A stretch of 64,000 nucleotides of DNA from Polyangiaceae bacterium (GTDB lineage: Bacteria; Myxococcota_A; Polyangia; Polyangiales; Polyangiaceae), in NCBI GenBank assembly GCA_041389725.1, contig JAWKRG010000011.1:187001-251000 (forward strand), given 5' to 3'. The notes below the pieces were generated by a model. The model was not told where the DNA came from. It searched no databases and saw nothing but the letters and a program-made list of their open reading frames with translations. Positions 17,475-25,657 of the stretch are shown here, in pieces. The number at the start of each line of letters is the position of its first letter. The stretch's first letter is position 1. The position numbers and the translations under genes were made by a program.

Positions 17475-17855
17475 ATGGCGACCAAGGAAGAGTTCGAACG
17501 CGCGCAGGCGGACGTGAAGACCTTGAAGAAGGTCCCCTCGAACGACGATCTGCTGAAGCTCTACGGCTTGTTCAAGCAGGCGACGGTGGGCGACGTCGCG
17601 GGCAAGCGCCCGGGCATGCTCGATCCAAAGGGTCGAGCCAAGTACGACGCATGGGAAGGCCAGCGCGGAACCGACGCGGAGCCCGTAGGTCCTACAATCA
17701 CCCCCTCGGCGATGCCCACGTGGAGGCGGTCGGCGAGGGTGCGGGTCGAAGGGCGCGCCGGAACCGGCCTCACGGGCTTGAACCCGAGCTCGAGCCCGAA
17801 GGTGCCGTGGGTGGAAACGCCGAGGAGCATAGCGCTGAGCGGAGCTCTGCCCTGA
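17475..17855 (+). pseudogene. Acyl-CoA-binding protein, truncated by IS insertion
   Basis: The first 69 codons (to 17681) are a typical acyl-CoA-binding protein: EEFERAQADVKTLKKVP, then LKLYGLFKQATVGDV, RPGMLDPKGRAKYDAW and QRGT. These are the conserved helices 1-3 with the KQATVGD and KYDAW landmarks that line the acyl-CoA pocket. Normal family length is about 86-90 residues; the last helix (AMxxYxxxV) is missing because the left end of IS91-like element A begins at 17681. The frame runs on into IS sequence to a stop at 17855, so a 126-residue chimera could be made. The missing 3' end was not found elsewhere in the window. Confidence 0.85.
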
Positions 17856-17865
17856 CGAGCGCCTT

Positions 17866-19448
17866 TCAGTGCGCGTCGAAGAGCTCCGCCTGCACCGGTT
17901 CACCGAGTCGCCTGCGGATGGCGGGGTGCTTGAAGTACGGCGGGGCGCGAGCGGGGGCGAGGCGGGGTGGGTCCGACGGCTCGCCGAGCCAAGCGAGGTA
18001 CCTCTCGATGCCGGCCGCGGTCATGACGAGAGCGCGGAGCTTCATCCTGCCGCCGCACTTGTCGCACTTCTCGATGTCGATTTTGAACGCGCGCATCAGG
18101 AGCTCACGCCACGGGCGGTACCCCGACCGATGGGTGGGCGGCTTGTCTTTCGCCTTCGGGCTGCAGGTCGCGCAATCCGTCGTGCAGCTCGAGTCGTCGT
18201 CGCTGTGCGCCGTGGGTGGCTGTGACGGCGGCGGTGGTGGAACGACACGCGCTCTCCACTTGCTGGCGGCGGCGAGCACGCCTGCGTAGCGGATGGTGTG
18301 GAAACCGGGCGGCGGCACCGTCGTCGCGAGGCGGACCAGGAGCGCGAGCGGGTCGAGGTCGAGGGCGAAGGTTCCGTCGCTGAACGGTCTCTTCAGGACG
18401 AGGCGCACGAGGTGGTCGCCGAGGAGCTGGACGCGCTCCTGTGCGATGGGCGGACGCAGGACGTACTTGCACAGGGCCTCGCGACCCGCCGCGTCGCCGG
18501 CCCTCGCCGTGGTGGCGGCGTGGAGCGAGAAGCCATCCTGTGAGGCGCAGAGCGCCTTGGGGTGCTCGGGCGCTGTCGTGCTGCGCAGCCGGATGGGCTG
18601 CTTCTGTCGCAGCGCGGGACCTGCGGGGAGCGTGCCGGCGACGGAAGCGGCGGCGAGCACGGCGAGCGCGGGTTCGCTCTGGGTGAGCTGGGCATCGCCA
18701 GCAAGCGCGTCGTCCTCGAGCACGCCTCTGCGGCGCAGCATCGAGACGATGCCGACGCAGACGGTCTGCAAGAGGTCGGCGACGTCGTCGTTGGTCAGGA
18801 ACGGCAGCGGGTGAAAGCTGAGCGTGCCGGCGTCGTCCTCGACGAAGACGCCGTCGAGCGCGAGGGAGTGCAGATGCGGGTTCAGGCGCAGGTCCGACGA
18901 GACGCGTTGTGCCACCGTGACGGCTCCGCTCTTGCCGCCGGGGACGCCGCGATCTCGCATCCGTCGTGAGTAGAAGCCGAGCACCGAGCCCACGAAGGTT
19001 CGGGTCACGGCGCCGAACAGCTCGCCGTCGTAGGCGACACGAGCACGCAGCTCGAACGGCAGCGTGAGCACGAACTGGCGCACGGGGACGTCCGGGAGCA
19101 CGTGGTCGACGAGGTCGGCCGCGGTGGCCGTCATGCGGCGGCCTCCACACGAGGTGCAGAATCCGCGGCCCTTGCAGCTGAAGCCAACGACCTTCTGCTC
19201 GCGACAATCGGGACACGCGAGCACGGCGAAGCCGCGCGCGAGCACGCCGCAGTCGACGAAGCCTCGAGCTCGTCCTTCACGAACGCGGGCACCGGCGATG
19301 CGAAGCCCTCCTCCGCTGCGGCGTAGAGCGTGCGGAGGTTGTCCCGCACGACCTGGTGGAGCGCGGTCGCTTCGGGCCGGCGGCGTTCGTACGAAGGTTT
19401 GCCGGACACCCGTCGCGCTTTCGCAACGGGCGTGCCCGCGCTGCGCAC
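17866..19448 (-). pseudogene. IS91-family transposase (element A, copy 1), one frameshift
   Basis: A Y2/HUH-type rolling-circle transposase of about 527 residues. The N-terminal zinc-binding part has CPDC and CTSCGGRRM; the catalytic region has HLHSLALDGVF (HUH histidines) and a tyrosine-bearing KYVLRPPIAQERV; a C-terminal zinc ribbon has CDKCGGRMK. Translation starts at 19448 (MRSAGTPVAKARRVSG), but one base is missing near 19,262 compared with copy 3 (gaagcctcgag against gaagccctcgag), shifting the frame after VKDELE. From there to 17866 the frame is uninterrupted. The lesion may be real or a consensus error, since copy 3 is intact at that point. Confidence 0.85.
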
Positions 19449-19501
19449 CTGCGCTTACCGGCACTTGGACGATGCGGAGGGGTGGCGAACACGTTTTCGC
19501 C

Positions 19502-19517
19502 AGTGGCGATCGCCACT
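19502..19517. repeat. Perfect 16-bp palindrome upstream of the transposase
   Basis: agtggcgatcgccact is its own reverse complement and lies 54 nt upstream of the transposase start. It is preceded by a second inverted pair tggcgaa/ttcgcca. The same block is present in copy 3. It could bind the transposase or act in transcription control. Confidence 0.6.
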
Positions 19518-19544
19518 CCACCGCGGACCGTGGCTGCGGACCTT

Positions 19545-19588
19545 CAGCCTGCGCTTCAGGTGGCCGAGGCCAGCTGAAGCGCAGGCTG
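19545..19588. repeat. Long hairpin with 15-bp perfect arms
   Basis: cagcctgcgcttcag at 19545-19559 pairs perfectly with ctgaagcgcaggctg at 19574-19588, and the 14-nt spacer itself contains tggcc/ggcca, so the whole 44 nt can fold into one long stem. It is conserved in copy 3. It marks the border between the transposase side and the captured sulfatase fragment and may be an old terminus or a transcription terminator. Confidence 0.6.
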
Positions 19589-19825
19589 ATCACGGCCGAC
19601 GGCCTCAAGGTCGTCCACGACTCCCGCCGCAAGACCCTGGAGCTCTACGACTTGGTCCGCGACCCCCGCGAGCTCGACAACTTGATCGACAGCGCGCCCG
19701 GCGCGCACTCGGACCTTCCGGGACCCTCGGCCTTCGTGCTGGCCGAAGCCGACGCCATCACCGACGATGGCTCTCCTGCGCACCATCGACGCTTTCCTCG
19801 CCAAGACTGGCTGAGCTCGAGCTGA
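19575..19825 (+). pseudogene. Sulfatase C-terminal fragment carried inside element A
   Basis: About 80 codons in one frame read LKRRLITADGLKVVHDSRR and then ELYDLVRDPRELDNLID, the standard C-terminal end of arylsulfatase-type enzymes (KLI ... ELYDL..DP.E..NL). No catalytic N-terminal part (the CxPxR formylglycine motif) is present. The fragment starts directly at the 44-nt hairpin and occurs in copy 3 as well (about 34,611-34,861, with small indels), so it was captured before the copies separated. It is presumably non-functional. Confidence 0.65.
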
Positions 19826-19916
19826 CCGTCCAACAGAGCGTTGGAGCTGACGGCGGCGAGTCCGGCTCTCACCACCGAGGTGCGAAGCGGCTGTCACGTG
19901 TGGTCACTGTCGCAAC

Positions 19917-20230
19917 GTGGTCGTGGCGACGCAGAGCCACAAGGGTCAGTTGATCCAGCTGGCCCTGAGTCAGGTCCAGCAACAGCAACTCGAACGCGAA
20001 CGCGCTGCGCGACGTCAGTTGCTCGCTGCCCTGTCTGTTAGCCGGTCGGTGTCGCCTTTCGAGGCGTACGCGAGGTGGGGCGCCCTGGTGATTCCAGCGA
20101 TCCCGATCTTGTTCGCGGCATATCTGCTCCGAACCGTGATCCCGAGCATCGAGCAGGCGATGTTGGAGCTGGCAGCTTCGCTACATGGCGAGTTCAGCGC
20201 GGACCGAAGGAGACTTTGCCTGGCTCGACG
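19917..20230 (+). other. Passenger ORF with one membrane helix in element A
   Basis: An open frame starting at 19917 encodes a Gln/Arg-rich helix (LALSQVQQQQLERERAARRQ) and one strong hydrophobic segment (ALVIPAIPILFAAYLL). It is cut at the element's right end and the frame runs on into foreign sequence. The same ORF is present in copy 3 with indels that break it. It may be a fragment of a captured gene or a chance frame; no family is recognised. Confidence 0.3.
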
Positions 20231-20547
20231 TTCATCGCTGCATCCCTGCACAGGCGATGCACGGCGCTTCGAAGCTTCGACTCGCGCAGCATCAGGACGT
20301 GGACGTCGAAAACCCCGGCCTCGACCTCTCCGATCGTCTGACTCACCTCCTCCCGGAGCCGCTCCAGTTCCGCTTCCACCGTTGCGACGGCATCGTCGAA
20401 GCGTCGGAGCTCGGACTCCACCTCGCCCGGGTCGATGCTTCGCCGGTGAACGACGGGTGTCAGCGCGCATTGGCACAGTCGGGCGAATCCCCGCGCCAGC
20501 CCGGTGGAGGCCGGAGTGGCCACGATCATTTTTCCGCTGGAACACAT
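20231..20547 (-). pseudogene. PTS enzyme I (PtsI-like) N-terminal fragment
   Basis: About 100 codons read VATPASTGLARGFARL, then a helical region DPGEVESELRRFDDAVATVE and IGEVEAGVFDVHVLMLRE. This is the N-terminal (HPr-binding) domain of phosphoenolpyruvate-protein phosphotransferases, with the usual 'G(I/L)A.G.A' opening and 'FDxHxxML' in place of the standard 'F.aH..ML.D'. The gene is cut at 20230 by the end of element A; the phospho-His and PEP domains are absent. ATG 20529 or 20547 could be the start. It is divergent from the Rrf2 gene. Confidence 0.65.
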
Positions 20548-20613
20548 GCTGAGGATGAGGTGACGGCGGGGAAATCGTCGTCCCGGCCGGTGGTTGTCAG
20601 GATGGCAGATTTA

Positions 20614-20636
20614 AAGATGTAATGCAAATACATCTT
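20614..20636. promoter_or_regulatory. nsrR: NsrR-type operator
   Basis: aagatgtaatgcaaatacatctt is an interrupted palindrome: outer arms aagatgta/tacatctt are perfect and the whole 23-mer closely matches the NsrR consensus AAGATGCATTT-N-AAATGCATCTT known from proteobacteria. It lies about 40 nt upstream of the Rrf2-family gene, so NO-responsive autoregulation is expected. Confidence 0.75.
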
Positions 20637-20676
20637 TTGCTTGCACCTCGCCCGATCACTGCGGATCGTGACGGCG

Positions 20677-21108
20677 ATGCAAGTGACCGCCGCCTCCGAT
20701 TTTGCGCTCCGGGTGCTGATGCACGCTGCATTGTTTCCCGATCGTCTCGTGACGGTGGCGGAGGTGACCGAAGCCTATGGCATCTCGCGAAATCATCTCA
20801 TCAAGATCGTGCACGAACTGAGCAAACAGGGTTTTCTGGAAACCCGCCGGGGGGTGGGAGGCGGCTTCACGTTGGCGCGGGCGCCCGAGGTGATCGGCGT
20901 TGGGGAAATCGTGCGCCTCGGCGAGAAATCGGATCGCGTGATCGAATGTGGTGCGCGCCGTGAAGGTCCATGCCGTATCCGCTCGGCATGCCGACTCAAG
21001 GCGGTGTTTCACGAAGCCGCGGATGCGTTTTTCGACGTGCTCGACGGCTACTCGTTGGCGGATCTTGTGGCCCGACCCGCGTCACTGCGTCGGGTTTTAA
21101 CTCCTTGA
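20677..21108 (+). CDS. nsrR: Rrf2-family NO-responsive repressor, NsrR-like
   Basis: About 143 residues. The N-terminal winged helix-turn-helix has the Rrf2 hallmarks: SDFALRVLMHAAL, TVAEVTEAYGISRNHLIKIVHEL and the wing GVGGGFTLARAP. Three cysteines in ECGARREGPCRIRSAC are placed as the [Fe-S] ligands of NsrR/IscR-type proteins, with spacing C-x7-C-x5-C. With a matching operator upstream and a nor operon and RIC gene nearby, it is best read as an NsrR-type repressor whose cluster is destroyed by NO. ATG 20677 is chosen because it gives the canonical N terminus; the frame is open from 20641. Confidence 0.85.
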   Translation: MQVTAASDFALRVLMHAALFPDRLVTVAEVTEAYGISRNHLIKIVHELSKQGFLETRRGVGGGFTLARAPEVIGVGEIVRLGEKSDRVIECGARREGPCRIRSACRLKAVFHEAADAFFDVLDGYSLADLVARPASLRRVLTP

Positions 21109-21126
21109 TTTCCTGTTTTCATCATC

Positions 21127-22479
21127 ATGACTCACAACATCGACGAAAAACTGCAACCGATTCTGGCGGCCGTGCTGAACCGCAACGCGGGCGAGCCCGA
21201 ATTCCACCAAGCGGTTCACGAGGTGATGGAAAGTCTGGGCCGCGTGGTCGCCAAGCATCCCGACCTGATCGAAGATGGATTGATCGAACGCCTTTGCGAA
21301 CCCGAGCGCCAAATCATCTTTCGGATTCCTTGGACGGATGACAAGAACCGCACTCAAATCAACCGAGGTTTCCGGGTACAGTTCAATTCCGCACTCGGAC
21401 CGCATAAGGGTGGCATCCGTTTTCACCCTTCGGTGAATGTCGGAATCATCAAGTTCCTGGGCTTCGAGCAGATTTTCAAGAACGCACTCACCGGCTTGCC
21501 GATCGGCGGCGGGAAGGGAGGGGCCGATTTCGATCCCAAGGGAAAATCGGACTATGAAATCATGCGATTCTGTCAGTCGTTCATGACGGAGCTCCAGCGC
21601 CATATCGGCGAATACACGGACGTCCCAGCCGGGGATATCGGCGTCGGTGCGCGCGAGATCGGCTTCCTATTCGGCCAGTACAAGCGGCTCACCAACCGCT
21701 ACGAGGCCGGCGTGCTCACCGGCAAGGGTCTGCACTACGGCGGCTCGCGCGCCCGTCGCGAGGCCACCGGCTACGGCGCCGTTTACTTCGTCGAACGCAT
21801 GCTGGGTGTCCGCGGCGACACGCTCGAGGGGAAACGCTGCGTCGTTTCCGGTTCGGGCAACGTTGCGATCTACGCGATGGAAAAGGCACTGGCCTTTGGT
21901 GCGACCATTGTCGCCTGCTCGGATTCCAACGGCTACGTGGTCGATGAGGGTGGAATCGATCTGGACCTCGTCAAGGAGATCAAGGAGATCCGTCGCGGCC
22001 GGATCTCTGAGTATGCCCGCATCAAGGGCGCCGGAACACATTTCATTTCCAAGGGAACCATTTGGAACGTGCCCTGTGAGATTGCGCTTCCCTGCGCCAC
22101 GCAGAACGAGTTGACCGGCGCCGATGCACGAAACTTGATCCAGAACGGAGTGATCGCCGTGGCCGAAGGCGCGAATATGCCGTCGACGCCCGAAGCCGTT
22201 CGGGAATTCCGGGCGGCAGGCGTCCTTTTCGGGCCCGGCAAGGCGGCCAATGCCGGCGGGGTTGCTACCTCGGCGCTGGAGATGCAGCAGAATGCCAGCC
22301 GCGACAGTTGGACCTTCGAGAAGACGGCAACCCGCTTGGAGACCATCATGAACGACATCCACGACGCATGCGCCGGAACTGCCGATGAGTATGGTTCGCC
22401 CGGTGACTACGTCTTCGGCGCCAATGCAACCGGCTTCCTGCGTGTCGCCGAGGCGATGCGTTCACTGGGCGTGATCTGA
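21127..22479 (+). CDS. gdhA: NADP-type glutamate dehydrogenase
   Basis: A 450-residue hexameric-type glutamate dehydrogenase. Visible landmarks are the substrate region GPHKGGIRFHPSV, the catalytic lysine region PIGGGKGGADFDPKGKSD, the VPAGDIGVGAREIGFLFGQY segment and the dinucleotide-binding loop VSGSGNVAIYAMEKAL. The length and the 'KGGSDFDPKGKS' motif point to the NADP-dependent assimilatory family: ammonium + 2-oxoglutarate to glutamate. It follows the nsrR-like gene by 18 nt in the same direction and may be co-transcribed. Why it travels with NO genes is unclear; it may be hitch-hiking donor DNA. Confidence 0.93.
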   Translation: MTHNIDEKLQPILAAVLNRNAGEPEFHQAVHEVMESLGRVVAKHPDLIEDGLIERLCEPERQIIFRIPWTDDKNRTQINRGFRVQFNSALGPHKGGIRFHPSVNVGIIKFLGFEQIFKNALTGLPIGGGKGGADFDPKGKSDYEIMRFCQSFMTELQRHIGEYTDVPAGDIGVGAREIGFLFGQYKRLTNRYEAGVLTGKGLHYGGSRARREATGYGAVYFVERMLGVRGDTLEGKRCVVSGSGNVAIYAMEKALAFGATIVACSDSNGYVVDEGGIDLDLVKEIKEIRRGRISEYARIKGAGTHFISKGTIWNVPCEIALPCATQNELTGADARNLIQNGVIAVAEGANMPSTPEAVREFRAAGVLFGPGKAANAGGVATSALEMQQNASRDSWTFEKTATRLETIMNDIHDACAGTADEYGSPGDYVFGANATGFLRVAEAMRSLGVI

Positions 22480-22812
22480 GAGACGGAACCGCTGCCGAAT
22501 GCGGAATGACGGGTGCCTTGGCGCGGATGTTCCACAGGGAGTCGGCTTGACCATCGCCCGCACCGGGAGTCTGCCGGAATGGAAGGACGAAGATGCGGCG
22601 GAGGTAGCGCACCATCCATCCCCATTTGCTCGATGCGCTGGAGACGATACTCCTGTTCGGTTTCGGAGTTATCGCGGGGATGAACCCCCGCGGGTGTTGC
22701 TCCATTAGGCGGGGGGGCACGATCACACGCGACCGGCGAGGTATGACAAAGGTGTCGACTCGCGACTGAGGGCGGCAGGGAGGAAGCGGGGTAATCCGGA
22801 GATCCATCGCGG
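22480..22812. other. Intergenic stretch with a terminator-like hairpin
   Basis: No convincing gene in this 333-nt gap between the converging gdhA and nor operons. It holds the inverted repeat cgcgggg/ccccgcg at 22673-22692. A minus-strand open frame crosses it but has arginine/proline-rich composition and overlaps gdhA, so it was not called. Confidence 0.5.
22673..22692. terminator. Hairpin between convergent gdhA and nor transcripts
   Basis: cgcgggg and ccccgcg are separated by 6 nt; the stem is strong but no T-run follows, so a bidirectional terminator is only a possibility. Confidence 0.35.
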
Positions 22813-23130
22813 CTATGCCTTTGCGTGCTTTGCGAGGGGAAGGCAATAGCCGATCAGTGCGAGATAGAGTAGGGGAACCGGATGTAGAAAGCCGACTTCC
22901 CGACAGGCAATGACGAGCACCGCGGCGGCGTAAATGAAGAGGAAAAAGACGGCGAGCGGGGTGCGGGTGAGGAGCATCGCGCCGGTGGCGGCGGTGGTGA
23001 AACCGAAGGGAAGCGGCAGGGCGGCCTCGCTGGAAAGGCGTCCGCTGACGGCGGCAGCCAGCATCAAACCGAAGCCGACGATCAGCATGATGCAGCCGGG
23101 AGCGATGAACAGGAGAGGACGCGATCTCAT
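22813..23130 (-). CDS. Small membrane protein at the end of the nor operon
   Basis: A 105-residue protein with three or four hydrophobic helices (PGCIMLIVGFGLMLAAAV, TTAATGAMLLTRTPLAVFFL, LLYLALIGYCLPL). Its ATG overlaps the stop of the upstream gene by four bases, so it is translated with the nor operon. No family is recognised. It could be an accessory assembly or subunit protein of the NO reductase. Confidence 0.7.
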   Translation of the reverse strand: MRSRPLLFIAPGCIMLIVGFGLMLAAAVSGRLSSEAALPLPFGFTTAATGAMLLTRTPLAVFFLFIYAAAVLVIACREVGFLHPVPLLYLALIGYCLPLAKHAKA

Positions 23131-23366
23131 GGCGAAGCGATGGAGAGAAAGACCAGGAACAACGTGCTGAATCCGATCAGGCCGACTTTCCAGGCGAGGT
23201 GGCCGCGGCGCATCTCCATAAAGCGGAAGGCGACCAGCAAGAACTTGGCGGTGGCCAGTCCCATGATCGCGAGGGGAAGCATGTCGAGCTGCGGGAATCG
23301 CTCGGCGAGCAGGATGGATGTGGCGGTGAGTGCCAGCAGGACGAAGTAGGTGACGAGGTGGTTCAT
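23127..23366 (-). CDS. Cytochrome c oxidase subunit IV-like / NorF-like membrane protein
   Basis: A 79-residue protein with three helices and the motif AKFLLVAFRFMEMRRGHLAWK, the characteristic 'K..lv...FMehr....w' of prokaryotic cytochrome oxidase subunit IV. In nor operons a small protein of this kind (NorF) follows norE. It starts 7 nt after the norE-like gene ends and its stop overlaps the next start. It probably stabilises or matures the reductase. Confidence 0.75.
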   Translation of the reverse strand: MNHLVTYFVLLALTATSILLAERFPQLDMLPLAIMGLATAKFLLVAFRFMEMRRGHLAWKVGLIGFSTLFLVFLSIASP

Positions 23367-23373
23367 GGAGAAC

Positions 23374-23949
23374 TCAGAAGATTAGATAGAGGATGGGAAA
23401 GAGCAGCAGCCAGATGAGGTCGCACATGTGCCAGAAGACCCCTCCGGCCTCGAAGTCGTCGCCCTTGATGGTGGAGAGTCGACGCAGCAGGCAGCCGAGG
23501 ATGACGAGCCCGACCAGCACGTGCATCAGGTGGAAGACGGTCAGCAGCCAGTACCAGGTGAAGAAGGGATCGGAGCCGAGGGTCTGGCCGTGGGCGATCT
23601 TGTCGGCATACTCGACACCCTTGAGACCGAGGAAGGCGAGGCCGCCGGCGATGGCGAGCCACAGGCAGCGCCGGGCGCGGGGACGGTCGGCCTGGTGAAA
23701 ATGGCACACGCTTTCGGCCATGAAGTAGCCGCTGGTGAGCAGGAAGAACGTGTTGGCGATGCCGTAGCGCGGGTCGAGCAGCAGGCGCGACTGGTGATAG
23801 GTCTCGGGGTCATTGCGCGCGGAAACGACCAGCGCGATCAGGGCGACGCCGAAGGTAACAAGTTCGAGGACGACGAGCATCCAGATGAAGAAACCTCCGG
23901 GCGGCTCGAGGAGGCGGGGTCGAAAAGTGGCGTCGGTTTCCATGATCAA
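23374..23949 (-). CDS. norE: NorE-like cytochrome c oxidase subunit III family protein
   Basis: A 191-residue membrane protein with five helices. It has the subunit III features EPPGGFFIWMLVVLELVTF, NTFFLLTSGYFMAESV, FLGLKGVEYADKI and a long final HLMHVLVGLVILG plus WHMCDLIWLLLFPILYL. Subunit III-like NorE proteins accompany cNOR without being part of the purified enzyme; loss slows NO reduction in some bacteria. The start overlaps the end of norD by four bases. Confidence 0.85.
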   Translation of the reverse strand: MIMETDATFRPRLLEPPGGFFIWMLVVLELVTFGVALIALVVSARNDPETYHQSRLLLDPRYGIANTFFLLTSGYFMAESVCHFHQADRPRARRCLWLAIAGGLAFLGLKGVEYADKIAHGQTLGSDPFFTWYWLLTVFHLMHVLVGLVILGCLLRRLSTIKGDDFEAGGVFWHMCDLIWLLLFPILYLIF

Positions 23950-25640
23950 CTGGCGAGCAGGCGGGCGAAGAGACGGCTCATGTGGCGCGGCAGATCGTCG
24001 GGCGAGGGGACGACGTCGAAGTGGTCGCGGCTGAACATCTGTGGGAAGGTCTCGCAGGCTTGCTTTTCGATGGCGAAAGCGTGGGTGCGAAGCCCGTGGA
24101 GCTTGCCGGTTTCGATCGCCTTGCGCACGTCGCGGATGCCATAGGTGCCTTCGTAGCGGTCGTAGTCGCAGGGACGGCCGTCGGTGACGAGGATGGCGAC
24201 CTTGTGCGAGGCGTGCTGGTTGAGAAGCATCTCATGGGCGTGGCGCAGCGCCGGGCCGATCCGGGTGTAGCCCTGCGGCTGGAGCGCGCCGAAGTGGAGC
24301 TTCGCCTTCCGCCACGGTTCGTGGAAGTCCTTGAGCAGTTCGTAGCGGCACGACCGCCGGGTGTTCGACGAGAAACCGGCGACGGCGAAGGACTCGATGG
24401 CGCCGTCGATGACCTCGCCGACACAGTAAACCGTTTCCATGATGGCATCGAGCACCCGCACGTCGCGCACCCAGGCGTCGGTGGAGAAGCTGAGGTCGAG
24501 GAGCAGCACCGCGGCGACATCGTGGAGGTCCTTGCGCCGCTCGATGTAGAGCCGCTCGTCGGGCGTGTGGCCGGTCCGCAGCTTGACCCGTGAATCGACC
24601 ACGGAGTCGAGGTCGAACTCGTGGCCGACCGGCTGGCGGCGGAGCTTGAGGAACTCGGAGGTGAGGGTGGCGAACTGCCGGCGCAGGCGTTGTACCAGGT
24701 CGGCGTGTTTCGTTTCGACCCGGGCGAGCCACTCGGGGTGGCACTCGCTGCGGTGGTGCACCTGCAGGCGGCACCAGTCGTCCTTGTAGCGGCGCTTTTT
24801 GTAGTCCCACTCCGGGTAGGGGATGCCGGCGGCCGGGGCGGATTCGTCCACTTCCAAGCCGAAGCCGTCGAGAATGACGTCACTGCGGTAGATCGAGCGC
24901 GGGCGCTCGGCAGAGCGGATGACCTCGCGCATCTCGACTTCGCGCAGGGCCTCCTCATGGTCCTCCAGTTCGTCGTCGGCGTCCTTCTTCCGGCTCAGTC
25001 CGCTGGTTTCCTCGAGGCACTCGGCTTTCTCAAAGGTGTGGATCGGCATGTCGGCGCCATGGCCGTCGTCCTCGGGATCAGGCAGCACCTCGACCTCGGT
25101 CTGACCGCGGCCCTCGATCTCGGTGGTGACCTCGGAGGCATCCGGGCTTTCGGGCACCGAGGCCTCGACCGACTTCGGATCCTTCGTTTCGCCCGCTGCG
25201 GGCGGGCCGAGAATCTCCCACAGGTTCTCTTCGACGACGAGGTGTTCCTCGACGAAGTGCACCTTGTCTCGCAGGCGGGGGAACTCGCGGGCGAGGGAAT
25301 CGACGAAGGTAGGAAGCTCGGGCTGACCGTAGCCGTCGCGGATCGCGAGGGCGGCGAGGATGGTTTTGAGTTCGTAGAGCTGGCGATTCGCCTCGGGGTT
25401 GGCCGCCGCATGGAGTCGGGGTGGCAGGCAGATGCGGTCACCGAGCGAGAGGACGGCGTTGTCCGTTTCGAAGACGCCGACGTTTCGCCCGGAGAGCATC
25501 CGGGCGAGAAGGAGCAGCGCGAGACGATGGTCGGCGAGGCGGGCTTCCCGATCCTCCAGCTCGCGCTGCTTCGGCTTGGTGACCCAACGCTCGTAGAGCG
25601 ATTTGAGACCAAGGAAGGTGCTTTCCTCCCACTCAAACAC
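23946..25640 (-). CDS. norD: NorD, VWA-domain maturation protein of nitric oxide reductase
   Basis: A 564-residue protein. The long N-terminal region is mixed helical with an acidic middle; the C-terminal von Willebrand A domain has the metal site motif LLLDLSFSTDAWV (DxSxS) and the later VTDGRPCDYDRYEGTYGIRD. NorD and the MoxR-type ATPase NorQ act together to insert the non-haem iron into NorB. It follows norQ by 17 nt. The VWA is of the family's usual form; no lesion is seen. Confidence 0.9.
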   Translation of the reverse strand: MFEWEESTFLGLKSLYERWVTKPKQRELEDREARLADHRLALLLLARMLSGRNVGVFETDNAVLSLGDRICLPPRLHAAANPEANRQLYELKTILAALAIRDGYGQPELPTFVDSLAREFPRLRDKVHFVEEHLVVEENLWEILGPPAAGETKDPKSVEASVPESPDASEVTTEIEGRGQTEVEVLPDPEDDGHGADMPIHTFEKAECLEETSGLSRKKDADDELEDHEEALREVEMREVIRSAERPRSIYRSDVILDGFGLEVDESAPAAGIPYPEWDYKKRRYKDDWCRLQVHHRSECHPEWLARVETKHADLVQRLRRQFATLTSEFLKLRRQPVGHEFDLDSVVDSRVKLRTGHTPDERLYIERRKDLHDVAAVLLLDLSFSTDAWVRDVRVLDAIMETVYCVGEVIDGAIESFAVAGFSSNTRRSCRYELLKDFHEPWRKAKLHFGALQPQGYTRIGPALRHAHEMLLNQHASHKVAILVTDGRPCDYDRYEGTYGIRDVRKAIETGKLHGLRTHAFAIEKQACETFPQMFSRDHFDVVPSPDDLPRHMSRLFARLLAS

Positions 25641-25657
25641 GATGTGTGTAGTAGTTG

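Larger units (their letters stand above)
17681..20230 (-). mobile_element. IS91-like element A, copy 1
   Basis: The boundaries come from comparing three copies in this window. The left end, gcccgtaggtcctacaatca, is shared with copies at 29404 and 32734, and the right end, tggctcgacg, is shared with copy 3 at 35260; sequences outside differ. There are no terminal inverted repeats and no visible target duplication, as expected of rolling-circle IS91/ISCR elements. The transposase is on the minus strand, so the left end should be the origin side (oriIS) and the right end the terminus side (terIS). Besides the transposase it carries palindromes, a sulfatase fragment and a short membrane-protein ORF. 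Confidence 0.85.

Noticed and set aside
22346..22846. Minus-strand frame of 166 codons across the gdhA-nor gap
   Set aside because: Overlaps the end of gdhA, has no ribosome-binding site or motif, and its composition fits a shadow of GC-rich DNA.
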